Below, one piece after another: positions 31,550 through 38,742 of a DNA stretch of 64,000 bases. Made by a program: the position numbers and the translations under genes. Numbering within the stretch: position 1 is the first letter of the stretch; every line of letters begins with the position of its first letter. The notes below the pieces were generated by a model. The model saw nothing but the letters and a program-made list of their open reading frames with translations. It did no database searches and was not told where the DNA came from. The stretch covers positions 496,001-560,000 of the forward strand of contig JADJYS010000001.1 of assembly GCA_016719645.1 (NCBI GenBank). Direction: 5' to 3'. This stretch comes from a bacterium. Lineage in GTDB: Bacteria > Krumholzibacteriota > Krumholzibacteriia > LZORAL124-64-63.

Positions 31550-32995
31550 GTGAAGCAACTCGTCCCGCTTTCACTGTCGCTGTTGCTGTCGCTGACGGCG
31601 GCGGCCTCCGCCGCGCCGCCGACGCCCGCGGTCGCCGGGGCGACGCCGTGCGCGGAACCGCTCGCCCTGTACCAGGCCGGCCAGCGCCGGGCCGCCGAGC
31701 CGGGTCTCGCCGCCTGCGCCGAGGACCCCGACGCCGGCGTGGAGGTGCTCGTCGCCCTGACGGTCCTGACGCTGGAGGACGGGCGGGTCCAGGACGCGCT
31801 GCGCTGGGGCGCCCGCGCCGCCGGCGACCATCCCGACGCGCCCGACGCCCGCTACTGGTACGGGCGCGCCCTGCTCGCGGCCGGGGATCTCGGCGCCGCG
31901 CGCTCGCAGTGGGAGCAGGGCCTCGCCGTCGGGTCGGAGCACGCCGGACTGCTGGAGGCCCTGGCCCGCCTGCTGCTGGAGCAGGGCGAGGAGCAGCCGG
32001 CCTACGGGCTCTTCACGCAGCTGGTGCGCGTGACCGGCGGCACCCCCAACGTCCACAAGACCCTCTCGCGCATCGCCCAGAAGCGCGCCCTGTGGCGCCA
32101 GGCGCTGGCCCACTGGGCCGATGCGCTCTCCTACGGTTCGCCGCCTCCGGCCGATCTGCGCAGCGCCGTCGAGCTGGGCATCATGGCCGGGGACACCGCC
32201 TACGCGGTGACCATCGGCCGCGAGACGGTGCGCCGCGACGACAGCGCCGCCTCCTGGGCCGTGCTGGGCGAGGCCTACTTCGCCGCCCGCCGCTACCAGC
32301 AGGCGGAGACCGCGCTGCGGACCGCCCTGGAGCGCGACGCGGGCCAGGCGGCTTCGCGTTTCCACCTGGCCAACACCCTGGAACTGCTCGGGCGCCAGCA
32401 GGAGGCCGACGCCGAGTTCCGCCGCTACGTCGCCGGCGCCCCCCAGGACCCCATCGGCCACTTCAACTTCGCCCTGCACCTGGAGAGCCGCAGCCGCCTG
32501 GCCGAGGCCCTCCAGGAGGCGACCCGCGCCTGCCAGCTGGGGCCGCGCGTGACGGAGGCACGCCTGCTGAAGGCGCGCCTGCTGGAACGACTCGGGGACG
32601 ACGGCCGGTTGCTGGCCGAACTCGGGAGCATGCTCGCCGACGGCGTCGGGAACGCCGCCAAGCTGGGTGCCTGGCGCGACGAGGTGAAGGAGCGGCGCCG
32701 GCAGGAGGCCGGACTGCTGGCCGCGGGGCAGGTCCTGCTGCTGCACATCGCGTTGCCCGACGACGAGGCGGCGGCCCTGGTGCGGGGCGAGATCGCGGAC
32801 GGCGTGGACTTCGCCGCCCTGGCGACGTCCTACAGCGTCGGGGCCGCGGCGGCGACCGGGGGGGACATCGGCTGGTTGGACCCGCGGCAGATGGCGGAAC
32901 CGCTGCGTTCGGCGGTGGCGGGCCTGTCCCCGCAAGAGATCAGCCCTCCCGTCGCATCGGGAGGGCTGGTGCACATCTTCAAGCGGCTTCGCTGA
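31550..32995 (+). CDS. Secreted TPR protein with C-terminal parvulin (PpiC) domain
   Basis: 481 aa, GTG 31550 with GGAGTCGCGC upstream. Residues 1-23 form a signal peptide (LVPLSLSLLLSLTAAASAA). The middle is TPR repeats (DARYWYGRALLAAGDLGAARSQW, AVLGEAYFAARRYQQAETALRTALERD). The last 95 residues match the parvulin peptidyl-prolyl isomerase fold: LLHIALPDDEAAALV, DFAALATSYSVG, TGGDIGWLDPRQM, SPQEISPPVASGGLVHIFKRL. The usual parvulin order at the start (ArHIL) is kept. Expected location is the periplasm, probably as a folding or assembly factor for outer-membrane or secreted proteins. TPR plus parvulin is an unusual order. Confidence 0.75.
   Translation: MKQLVPLSLSLLLSLTAAASAAPPTPAVAGATPCAEPLALYQAGQRRAAEPGLAACAEDPDAGVEVLVALTVLTLEDGRVQDALRWGARAAGDHPDAPDARYWYGRALLAAGDLGAARSQWEQGLAVGSEHAGLLEALARLLLEQGEEQPAYGLFTQLVRVTGGTPNVHKTLSRIAQKRALWRQALAHWADALSYGSPPPADLRSAVELGIMAGDTAYAVTIGRETVRRDDSAASWAVLGEAYFAARRYQQAETALRTALERDAGQAASRFHLANTLELLGRQQEADAEFRRYVAGAPQDPIGHFNFALHLESRSRLAEALQEATRACQLGPRVTEARLLKARLLERLGDDGRLLAELGSMLADGVGNAAKLGAWRDEVKERRRQEAGLLAAGQVLLLHIALPDDEAAALVRGEIADGVDFAALATSYSVGAAAATGGDIGWLDPRQMAEPLRSAVAGLSPQEISPPVASGGLVHIFKRLR
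32942..32967. repeat. 10-bp perfect inverted repeat at the 3' end of the TPR-parvulin gene
   Basis: AGCCCTCCCG and CGGGAGGGCT around the loop TCGCAT, inside the last 55 bp of the gene. It lies between convergent genes but no T-run follows on either strand, so a terminator role is uncertain. Confidence 0.5.
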
Positions 32996-33013
32996 TTCAA
33001 GCGGCTTCGCTCA
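32978..33013. repeat. 18-bp tandem duplication spanning a stop codon
   Basis: Two copies of an 18-bp unit (TTCAAGCGGCTTCGCT plus GA or CA) run head to tail. The first encodes FKRLR and the TGA stop of the TPR-parvulin gene. The second differs only where TGA becomes TCA. Confidence 0.8.
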
Positions 33014-33038
33014 CGCCGGTCACGGACGACGCCGGGCC

Positions 33039-33230
33039 TCAGACGACCTTGCGCACAGCACCGGCCTTGATGCAGCGCGTGCAGACGTAGCCCCGGCGGA
33101 CCGTGCCGTTCTGCTCGTACTTGATCCGCTGCAGGTTGGGCAGCCAGCGATGGCGCGACGTGTTGTGAGCATGGCTGACCCGGTTGCCGTACTGGGGCCC
33201 CTTGCTGCAGATCTCGCATTTCCTGCTCAT
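33039..33230 (-). CDS. rpmB: Ribosomal protein bL28 (zinc-binding form)
   Basis: 63 aa, start ATG at 33230 (minus strand) after AGGAGGACGAGCGCC. An upstream in-frame extension of 17 residues to 33281 lacks homology. Family features: MSRKCEICSKGP at the start, GNRVSHAHNTSRHRWLPNLQ and a final RGYVCTRCIKAGAVRKVV. The CxxC pairs (Cys5/Cys8 and the CTRC pair) mark the zinc-ribbon form of L28. It is a component of the 50S subunit. The gene stands alone, divergent from recG and convergent with the TPR-parvulin gene. Confidence 0.96.
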   Translation of the reverse strand: MSRKCEICSKGPQYGNRVSHAHNTSRHRWLPNLQRIKYEQNGTVRRGYVCTRCIKAGAVRKVV

Positions 33231-33271
33231 GGCGCTCGTCCTCCTGGGATTCTTGCAATCGCGGACTCGGG

Positions 33272-33300
33272 AATTTAACATCGGCGGCGCGTCCTCGCAA
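33272..33300 (-). promoter_or_regulatory. Candidate rpmB promoter
   Basis: On the minus strand TTGCGA (33300-33295), a 17-bp spacer and TAAATT (33277-33272; 4 of 6). It starts 70 bp before the rpmB ATG, in the rpmB-recG divergent gap. Confidence 0.5.
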
Positions 33301-33328
33301 GGATTTTCCCCCGCCCGAAAGGACCCCC

Positions 33329-35413
33329 GTGCCGTCGGCGATCGCCTGGGACAGCCCTGTCCAGTTCCTCAAGGGCGTCGGGCCGGTGCGGGCGCAGGCC
33401 CTGTCGCGCCTCGGGATCGTCACGGTCGCCGACCTGCTGCGGCACTACCCGCGGACGCACCTGGACCGCAGCCGGGTCACCCCGATCCGGGACCTGCGGG
33501 CCGGCGCCGAGGCCACCGTCCTGGGGAAGGTCCTGACCGCCGGCGAGCGGCGTTCGCGGCAGGGCCGCACCGTCCAGACGGTCGCCGTCGCCGATGCCGG
33601 CGGCACGCTCTTCTGCCAGTGGTTCGGGCAGCCCTACCTGCTGCGCCAGCTGCGGCCGGGGCTCGAGATCCTCCTGGGCGGCCGGGCCCAGTTCTACAAC
33701 CACCGCCTGCAGATGGTGCATCCCGATTTCGAACTGCTCGAGGACGGGGCCGCGACGCTCCACACCGGCCGCCTGGTCCCGATCTACCCCCTGACGACCG
33801 GCGTGGGCCAGCATTGGCTGCGCCGGCTGGTGCACGAGACGCTGGCCGCGGTCCGCGACCGCCTGCAGGAGACCCTGCCCGGCGTCCTGCTGGCCGAGCG
33901 CGGCCTCGTCGGCCTGCGGGATGCGCTGGTGGGCATCCACTTCCCGGCCGACGGGCGGGATCTGGAAGCCGCCCGGACCCGCCTGGTCTACGAGGAGATC
34001 TTCCTGATCCAGCTGGCCCTGGCCTGCCGCAGGCGGGAGTTCGGGGAGCGGCCCGGTCTGCGCCTCGGACCGCCGGGCGACCTGACCGCCCGCCTGGTCG
34101 CGGGCCTGCCGTTCTCCCTGACGCGGGCCCAGCGGCGGGTCGCCGCCGAGATCCTGCGCGACCTGCGCAGCGGCCGGGTCATGCACCGCCTGCTGCAGGG
34201 CGACGTGGGCAGCGGCAAGACGCTGGTCGCGCTGCTGGGCGCGCTGTTCGTGATCGAGCAGCACCACCAGGCGCTGCTGATGGCGCCCACCGAGGTGCTC
34301 GCGCACCAGCACGGCGAGGTCTGCCGCCGGCTCTGCGAGCCCCTGGGCGTGAGCACCGCGACCCTGACCGGCTCCACCCCGGCCAGGGAGCGCCGCGAGA
34401 TCCTGCGCGCCGCGGGGGCGGGCGAGATCGACCTGCTCGTCGGCACGCACGCCCTGGTGCAGGACGGCGTGGAACTGCCGCGGCTCGGGCTGGCGGTCGT
34501 GGACGAGCAGCACCGCTTCGGCGTGCGCCAGCGCGGCCGCGCCGGGCGCACCGGCGACGAGGTCGCGCCCCACGTGCTGGTGATGAGCGCGACGCCGATC
34601 CCCCGCAGCCTGGCGCTCACCCTCTACGGCGACCTCGACCTCTCGATCCTGGACGAGATGCCGGCCGGCCGCCGGCCCGTCGCGACCGGCACCGTGGCCG
34701 CCGTCGACCTGGACTCCTGCTACGCCGGGATCCGCGACCGCCTGCGCGCCGGCGAGCGGGCCTTCGTGATCTACCCGGTGATCGAGGAGACCGCCGGCCA
34801 GGACCTGCGCTCGGCCGAGGCCGAGTACGAGCGGCTGGCCGCGGGTCCCTTCCGGGACCACCGGGTCGGCCTGCTCCACGGCCGCATGAAGTCCCGCGAC
34901 AAGCAGGCCGTGATGGCCGCGTTCGCGTCCGGGGAACTGGAGGTCCTCGTCGCCACGTCGGTGGTCGAGGTGGGCATCGACGTGCCCCGGGCCACCGCCA
35001 TGGTCATCCACCACCCGGAACGCTTCGGGCTGGCCCAGCTGCACCAGCTGCGCGGCCGCATCGGCCGTTCGGAGCTGGCCTCGCGCTGCGAGCTCGTGCT
35101 CGACCGCTGGCTGGCCCCCGACGCCGCCGAGCGCCTGCAGGTCTTCTGCGCCACCCAGGACGGCTTCCGCCTGGCCGAAGAGGACCTGCGGCGGCGCGGT
35201 CCCGGCGACGTGCTCGGCGTGCGCCAGCACGGCGCGCCGGCCTTCCTCTTGGCCAACCCCCTGCGCGACCAGGCCGTGGTCTCCCTGGCCGCCGCCGACG
35301 CCGCCGGCCTGCTGGCGGCCGACCCGCGCCTCGCGGCCCCGGGCCTCGCGCCCCTGCGGGGGGCCCTGGATGCCGGGTTCGGCCGCTACCTCGCCCTGAC
35401 CGCGGCCGGCTGA
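33329..35413 (+). CDS. recG: ATP-dependent DNA helicase RecG
   Basis: 694 aa, GTG 33329. N-terminal wedge/OB domain starting with SPVQFLKGVGPVRAQALSRLGI and HYPRTHLDRS. Then come the helicase motifs: Walker A QGDVGSGKT near 292, APTEVLAHQH near 322, Walker B VVDEQHRFGVRQR near 391, SATPIPRSLALTLYGDLD near 420, GRMKSRDK near 515, ATSVVEVGIDVPRA near 545 and QLRGRIGRS near 574. It ends with a RecG C-terminal domain. RecG remodels stalled forks and branched DNA. It lies upstream of a small zinc-ribbon gene. Confidence 0.97.
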   Translation: MPSAIAWDSPVQFLKGVGPVRAQALSRLGIVTVADLLRHYPRTHLDRSRVTPIRDLRAGAEATVLGKVLTAGERRSRQGRTVQTVAVADAGGTLFCQWFGQPYLLRQLRPGLEILLGGRAQFYNHRLQMVHPDFELLEDGAATLHTGRLVPIYPLTTGVGQHWLRRLVHETLAAVRDRLQETLPGVLLAERGLVGLRDALVGIHFPADGRDLEAARTRLVYEEIFLIQLALACRRREFGERPGLRLGPPGDLTARLVAGLPFSLTRAQRRVAAEILRDLRSGRVMHRLLQGDVGSGKTLVALLGALFVIEQHHQALLMAPTEVLAHQHGEVCRRLCEPLGVSTATLTGSTPARERREILRAAGAGEIDLLVGTHALVQDGVELPRLGLAVVDEQHRFGVRQRGRAGRTGDEVAPHVLVMSATPIPRSLALTLYGDLDLSILDEMPAGRRPVATGTVAAVDLDSCYAGIRDRLRAGERAFVIYPVIEETAGQDLRSAEAEYERLAAGPFRDHRVGLLHGRMKSRDKQAVMAAFASGELEVLVATSVVEVGIDVPRATAMVIHHPERFGLAQLHQLRGRIGRSELASRCELVLDRWLAPDAAERLQVFCATQDGFRLAEEDLRRRGPGDVLGVRQHGAPAFLLANPLRDQAVVSLAAADAAGLLAADPRLAAPGLAPLRGALDAGFGRYLALTAAG

Positions 35414-35484
35414 GCGCTCGCGGCGGTCAAGCCGGCCCGGCTGCTGCCGATGAACCGGGGTGCCCGCTGTCCCCGGAGGTTGAC

Positions 35485-35919
35485 TTGCGAGTCACGTGTC
35501 CCAGTTGCCGCACCGACTACGCCGTGCCGGCGAGCCAGGCGCCGCGCCGGCCGCTGCGGCTGATCTGCCCGGCGTGCGGTCGCGGGTTCCGGCTCGAGCC
35601 CGATCCGCGCCGCGCCGCGCCGCCGGCGGTCGACGACGTCGCGGCCGCCTGGTCGGACCGGCTGGCGCGCGCCCTGGTGTCCGACATCGTGGTGTACCAT
35701 CCCGAGCGGCGGCTTGCGGCCTTGGCGCGGGGCGGGCTCCTCGAGGAGTTCGTGCCGGAGATCGCCGAGGCCTGGCGCCTGCTGCTGGATCTCGCCGGCG
35801 ACGATCCCGCCCGCCTGGCGCCCGTGTTCCGCGGCGCCCTGGACTCCCTGCTCGGCGACGGCGCGCCCGTCGTCCCCTGCGCGCCGGCCGGCACGCGAAA
35901 GGGGCCCGCAGGCCCCTGA
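35485..35919 (+). CDS. Small zinc-ribbon domain protein (MJ0042-type finger)
   Basis: 144 aa from TTG 35485, supported by GGAGGTTGAC just upstream; an ATG in this frame is lacking until the domain is lost. The first 45 residues are a zinc ribbon: VTCPSCRTDYAVPASQAP and LRLICPACGRGFRLEP (two CxxC pairs). This matches the MJ0042/zinc-ribbon domain found at the N-terminus of many proteins of unknown role. The rest (DRLARALVSDIVVYHPERRLAAL) is helical and unassigned. The last 20 bp form a perfect hairpin (35901-35916). Function unknown. Confidence 0.65.
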   Translation: MRVTCPSCRTDYAVPASQAPRRPLRLICPACGRGFRLEPDPRRAAPPAVDDVAAAWSDRLARALVSDIVVYHPERRLAALARGGLLEEFVPEIAEAWRLLLDLAGDDPARLAPVFRGALDSLLGDGAPVVPCAPAGTRKGPAGP

Positions 35920-35946
35920 GCGCGCGCCGGTCCATGTCGGCCCGGA

Positions 35947-36387
35947 TCACTCGTCCCAGCGCTGGCTCACGTCCGACAGGATGGCGTCGATGTGCTGCCG
36001 GATGCGCTGGTTCTGGTCGGGCTCGAACAGCGCCTTCTTCACGCGCCCGTCGGCGTCCTTCTTGATGTAGCGCAGCGATTTCAGATCTTCCATCGGCAGC
36101 AGGATGTCCTTGCAGACGCTGACCTCCAGGGGACGGCCGTCGAGGTCCAGCGAGGGATTGTTGTGCGGGTGCATGCCGAGTCCCCAGCCGTGGGCGACCA
36201 TCGAGCACAGCAGGGCGCGCAGCATGTTCTGGCCCTGGACGGTGTCGGGGTCGTAGCTCCCCTGCAGGCGTTCCAGGACGCCGTCGACGACGGGCACGAG
36301 GCGGTCGACATGTTCGTGGTCGAGCTCCTGGTGCAGCAGGCGCGCGAACATGTCCTTGAGGATGCGGTCGGTGTTGGTCACGGTCAT
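35947..36387 (-). CDS. Conserved-looking protein of unknown function
   Basis: 146 aa, ATG at 36387 (minus strand) with GGAGCGTGCG upstream; an in-frame ATG at 36447 would add 20 residues and has no comparable site. No signal peptide or membrane helix. The protein is mixed helix/strand, with many charged residues and the stretches LDHEHVDRLVPVVDGVLERLQG, MVAHGWGLGMHPHNNP and RYIKKDADGRVKKALFEPDQNQRIRQ. I do not recognise a family. Codon use is like its neighbours, so it is probably a real gene. It is flanked by genes on the other strand. Confidence 0.6.
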   Translation of the reverse strand: MTVTNTDRILKDMFARLLHQELDHEHVDRLVPVVDGVLERLQGSYDPDTVQGQNMLRALLCSMVAHGWGLGMHPHNNPSLDLDGRPLEVSVCKDILLPMEDLKSLRYIKKDADGRVKKALFEPDQNQRIRQHIDAILSDVSQRWDE

Positions 36388-36489
36388 CGCACGCTCCGGA
36401 TGGGGGGGGGCCTGGTCCCGGCTGACGGCCGGGCTCTTCCGGATCATCGGCAGCCGCCGCCGGATCTTGAAGCCCCGTGGAACAATTCG

Positions 36490-36518
36490 TTGACCCGGAT
36501 CGCGGCGGGTCCTAGTCT
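36490..36518 (+). promoter_or_regulatory. Candidate promoter giving a leaderless mRNA
   Basis: TTGACC (36490-36495), a 17-bp spacer, and TAGTCT (36513-36518). The downstream ATG (36525) lies exactly at the expected transcription start, and no ribosome-binding site precedes it. Confidence 0.5.
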
Positions 36519-36524
36519 GCGCCC

Positions 36525-37382
36525 ATGTCGAACCGGGAAATGGACAACCAGCGGCCTCCCGCCGCCGACGCCCGCGCCGCCGAGGCCTTCGCCCGCGGCC
36601 GCTCGGCCGAGCAGCAGGGCGCGCTCGACGAAGCGCTGGCCGCCTACCGGGAAGCGCTCGCGGGCGCTCCCCGCCAGTCCGAGTGGTGGTACCGCCTGGG
36701 CTGCGTGCAGCGCAAGCAGGGGGACCTCGTCGGCGCCCACGAGGCGTTCCGCCAGGCCGTCGACCTGGGCGGGGAGGACAGCCGGGCCCTGACCAACCTC
36801 GGCACCGTCCTGGACGAACTGGGCCGGCGCGCCGAAGCCATGCAGATGTACCTGCGGGCGATCGCGGCCGACCAGGACAACGCCGACGCGCACCACAACC
36901 TCGGCGCCCTCTACGCCGAGGAGGGGCGGCCCCGGGACGCCGTGCGCTGTTTCGAAGCCGCCATCCGCGCCCGCCCGGACGCCGAGGGCTACCTCAACCT
37001 CGGCATGGTGCATTTCCGCGACGATGCCTACGACGAGGCCCTGGCCTGCTTCGAGCAGGGCTTGAAGGTTGCGCCGCAATCTTCTTCGGCTATTTATTTT
37101 ACGGGATTGGCCCTCCAGAAGAAGGGCCTGTACCGCGAAGCGGCCGAACGCTTCCGCAAGACGCTGGAGCTGGACGGCCGCCTGGTCCGCGCCCACTTCC
37201 ATCTCGGCACCTGCCTGCGCAAGCTGGAGAAGCACGAGGAGTCCCTGGCTTCCCTGTTGCGGGCCCTGGACGCCTTCCCCGACGACGGGCGCCTGCACTA
37301 CCAGCTGGCCCTGACCTACGACGCCCTCCTGATGCGCCAGGAGGCCCGCAAGCACTACCGCCTGGCCCGCCAGGAACGCTGA
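36525..37382 (+). CDS. Tetratricopeptide-repeat protein
   Basis: 285 aa made of about seven TPRs in a row: AFARGRSAEQQGALDEALAAYREAL, WWYRLGCVQRKQGDLVGAHEAFRQAVDLG, ALTNLGTVLDELGRRAEAMQMYLRAI, DAHHNLGALYAEEGRPRDAVRCFEAAI, GYLNLGMVHFRDDAYDEALACFEQGL. No signal peptide, so a cytoplasmic adaptor is likely. The ATG has no ribosome-binding site and sits next to a promoter-like -10, suggesting a leaderless transcript. Codons 37062-37109 are strikingly A/T-ending compared with the rest of the gene. Partner unknown; uppP follows 13 bp later. Confidence 0.75.
   Translation: MSNREMDNQRPPAADARAAEAFARGRSAEQQGALDEALAAYREALAGAPRQSEWWYRLGCVQRKQGDLVGAHEAFRQAVDLGGEDSRALTNLGTVLDELGRRAEAMQMYLRAIAADQDNADAHHNLGALYAEEGRPRDAVRCFEAAIRARPDAEGYLNLGMVHFRDDAYDEALACFEQGLKVAPQSSSAIYFTGLALQKKGLYREAAERFRKTLELDGRLVRAHFHLGTCLRKLEKHEESLASLLRALDAFPDDGRLHYQLALTYDALLMRQEARKHYRLARQER
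37069..37098 (+). promoter_or_regulatory. Candidate internal promoter ahead of uppP
   Basis: TTGCGC (37069-37074), an 18-bp spacer and TTTATT (37093-37098), or TATTTA with a 16-bp spacer, inside a 48-bp A/T-rich codon patch of the TPR gene. It lies about 300 bp before uppP. Base composition here is unlike anything nearby. Confidence 0.35.
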
Positions 37383-37395
37383 CGCGAGGTATCCC

Positions 37396-38184
37396 GTGGA
37401 ATTCCTGCAAGTGATGTTGTTGGCTGTCGTGCAGGGGCTCACCGAGTTCCTGCCGGTCAGCAGTTCCGGGCATCTGGTCCTGGTCCAGCATTTCCTGCAC
37501 GCCTTCGAGGGCGATGTCGCGCTGGACGTGATCCTGCACGGGGGCACGCTCGTCGCCGTGCTGGCTGTCTACCGGCGGGAGGTCCGCCGCCTGCTGCGCT
37601 TCGATGCGGCCGCCGTGCAGTACCTCGTGGCCCTGGTCGTGGGCACGCTGCCCGCCGTCGCGGTGGGCCTGCTGCTGAAGGACCAGGTCGAGGCCCTGTT
37701 CGCCGACCCCCGCGCCACGGCCGCCGCGCTGATGGGCACGGGCCTGATCCTGCTGTCGACCCGGGCCGCCCGCAGCGAGCTGAGGCGGGTGCCGGGCGAC
37801 TGGCACCCGGTGCCGCCGGCCCTCCCGAAAGCCCTGCTCATCGGCGGCGCCCAGGCCGTGGCCATCACGCCGGGCATCAGCCGCTCGGGCTCGACCATCG
37901 CGGCCTCGCTCTGGCTGGGGCTGCCCCGCGACGAGGCCGCGCGCTTCAGCTTCCTGCTGGCGGTGCCGGCGATCCTCGGCGCCCTGGTCCTGCATTTCCT
38001 CGACGGGGGGCTGCGGAGCGAGGCGGGCCCGATCACGCTCGCGGCGGGCGCCGCCGTGGCCTGCCTGGTCGGCATGGTCGCCATCCGGCTGACGGCGCTG
38101 CTGGTCGTCCAGCGGCACTTCTGGAAGTTCTCGTTCTACTGCCTGCCCCTGGGCGCGGCGATGTCCGTGCTGTTCAGCCGCTGA
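37396..38184 (+). CDS. uppP: Undecaprenyl-diphosphatase UppP (BacA)
   Basis: 262 aa, GTG 37396 with CGAGGTATCCC upstream. Eight or so membrane helices. BacA motifs: AVVQGLTEFLPVSSSGHLVL near 11 (Glu and Ser of the active region) and ITPGISRSGSTIAASLWLGL near 157 (the P-G-x-S-R-S-G box). It dephosphorylates undecaprenyl pyrophosphate to recycle the lipid carrier used by MraY/MurG and by the glycan cluster upstream. It also confers bacitracin resistance in other bacteria. The gene ends 5 bp from a convergent receiver gene. Confidence 0.96.
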   Translation: MEFLQVMLLAVVQGLTEFLPVSSSGHLVLVQHFLHAFEGDVALDVILHGGTLVAVLAVYRREVRRLLRFDAAAVQYLVALVVGTLPAVAVGLLLKDQVEALFADPRATAAALMGTGLILLSTRAARSELRRVPGDWHPVPPALPKALLIGGAQAVAITPGISRSGSTIAASLWLGLPRDEAARFSFLLAVPAILGALVLHFLDGGLRSEAGPITLAAGAAVACLVGMVAIRLTALLVVQRHFWKFSFYCLPLGAAMSVLFSR

Positions 38185-38189
38185 ACCCG

Positions 38190-38567
38190 TCAGGCGTTCG
38201 CCGGCACGCAGGACAACCGCTGCAGCGCGGCGAGCGCGGCGTCCGGGTCGTAGGGCTTTTCCAGCACCTCGCGGGCGCCGCGGGCGCGGGCCCTCGCGGC
38301 GCCTTCGGCGTCGCCGGGCGCGACGACGGCGGCCAGGGCCAGGGCGGGGTCGCGCGCCAGCAGGGCGCCCAGCAGGGCTTCGCCCACCACGGCGTCCGCG
38401 GTCAGGTCCACGACCGCGAGGCCGGGCTCCAGCGCGGCCTGCAGATCGAGCGCCTCGGCGGCGCTGCCCGCTTCGGCGACGACGGCGATGCCGGCTTCGC
38501 GGGCGATTTCGCCCAGGACGAAACGCAGGAACTCCGCGTCGTCGACGATCAGCAGCGTGGGGCGCAC
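38190..38567 (-). CDS. Single-domain response regulator (CheY-like receiver)
   Basis: 125 aa, GTG at 38567 (minus strand) with GGAGGCTGAC upstream. The acidic pair is Asp9-Asp10, the phospho-acceptor Asp54 (AVVDLTA) and the conserved Lys104 (EVLEKPYD). The switch Thr/Ser normally at the end of strand 4 is replaced (AAVVAPG), which may weaken phospho-signalling. No output domain follows. No histidine kinase lies nearby, so the partner is unknown. The gene is transcribed divergently from the DUF4139 gene and ends almost against uppP. Confidence 0.82.
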   Translation of the reverse strand: MRPTLLIVDDAEFLRFVLGEIAREAGIAVVAEAGSAAEALDLQAALEPGLAVVDLTADAVVGEALLGALLARDPALALAAVVAPGDAEGAARARARGAREVLEKPYDPDAALAALQRLSCVPANA

Positions 38568-38742
38568 GTCAGCCTCCGGGGGACCGGGGAACGCCGCGAG
38601 GCCGGAACCGCGACCGCGGCGGGGGGTTCAGGCGCGACCGCCGGATCCGGCGACGCCGCGCCGACGCAGCATCGGCCGGCGGCGGTGGGACTTGAGCGAC
38701 GGTGACGAACGCAAGGGTGACCCGGGTGCAAGGGAGGACGAG

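Noticed and set aside
35901..35916. GGGGCC/GGCCCC hairpin as a terminator
   Set aside because: It lies inside the 3' end of the zinc-ribbon gene and has at most three T on the minus strand; too weak to list as a terminator.
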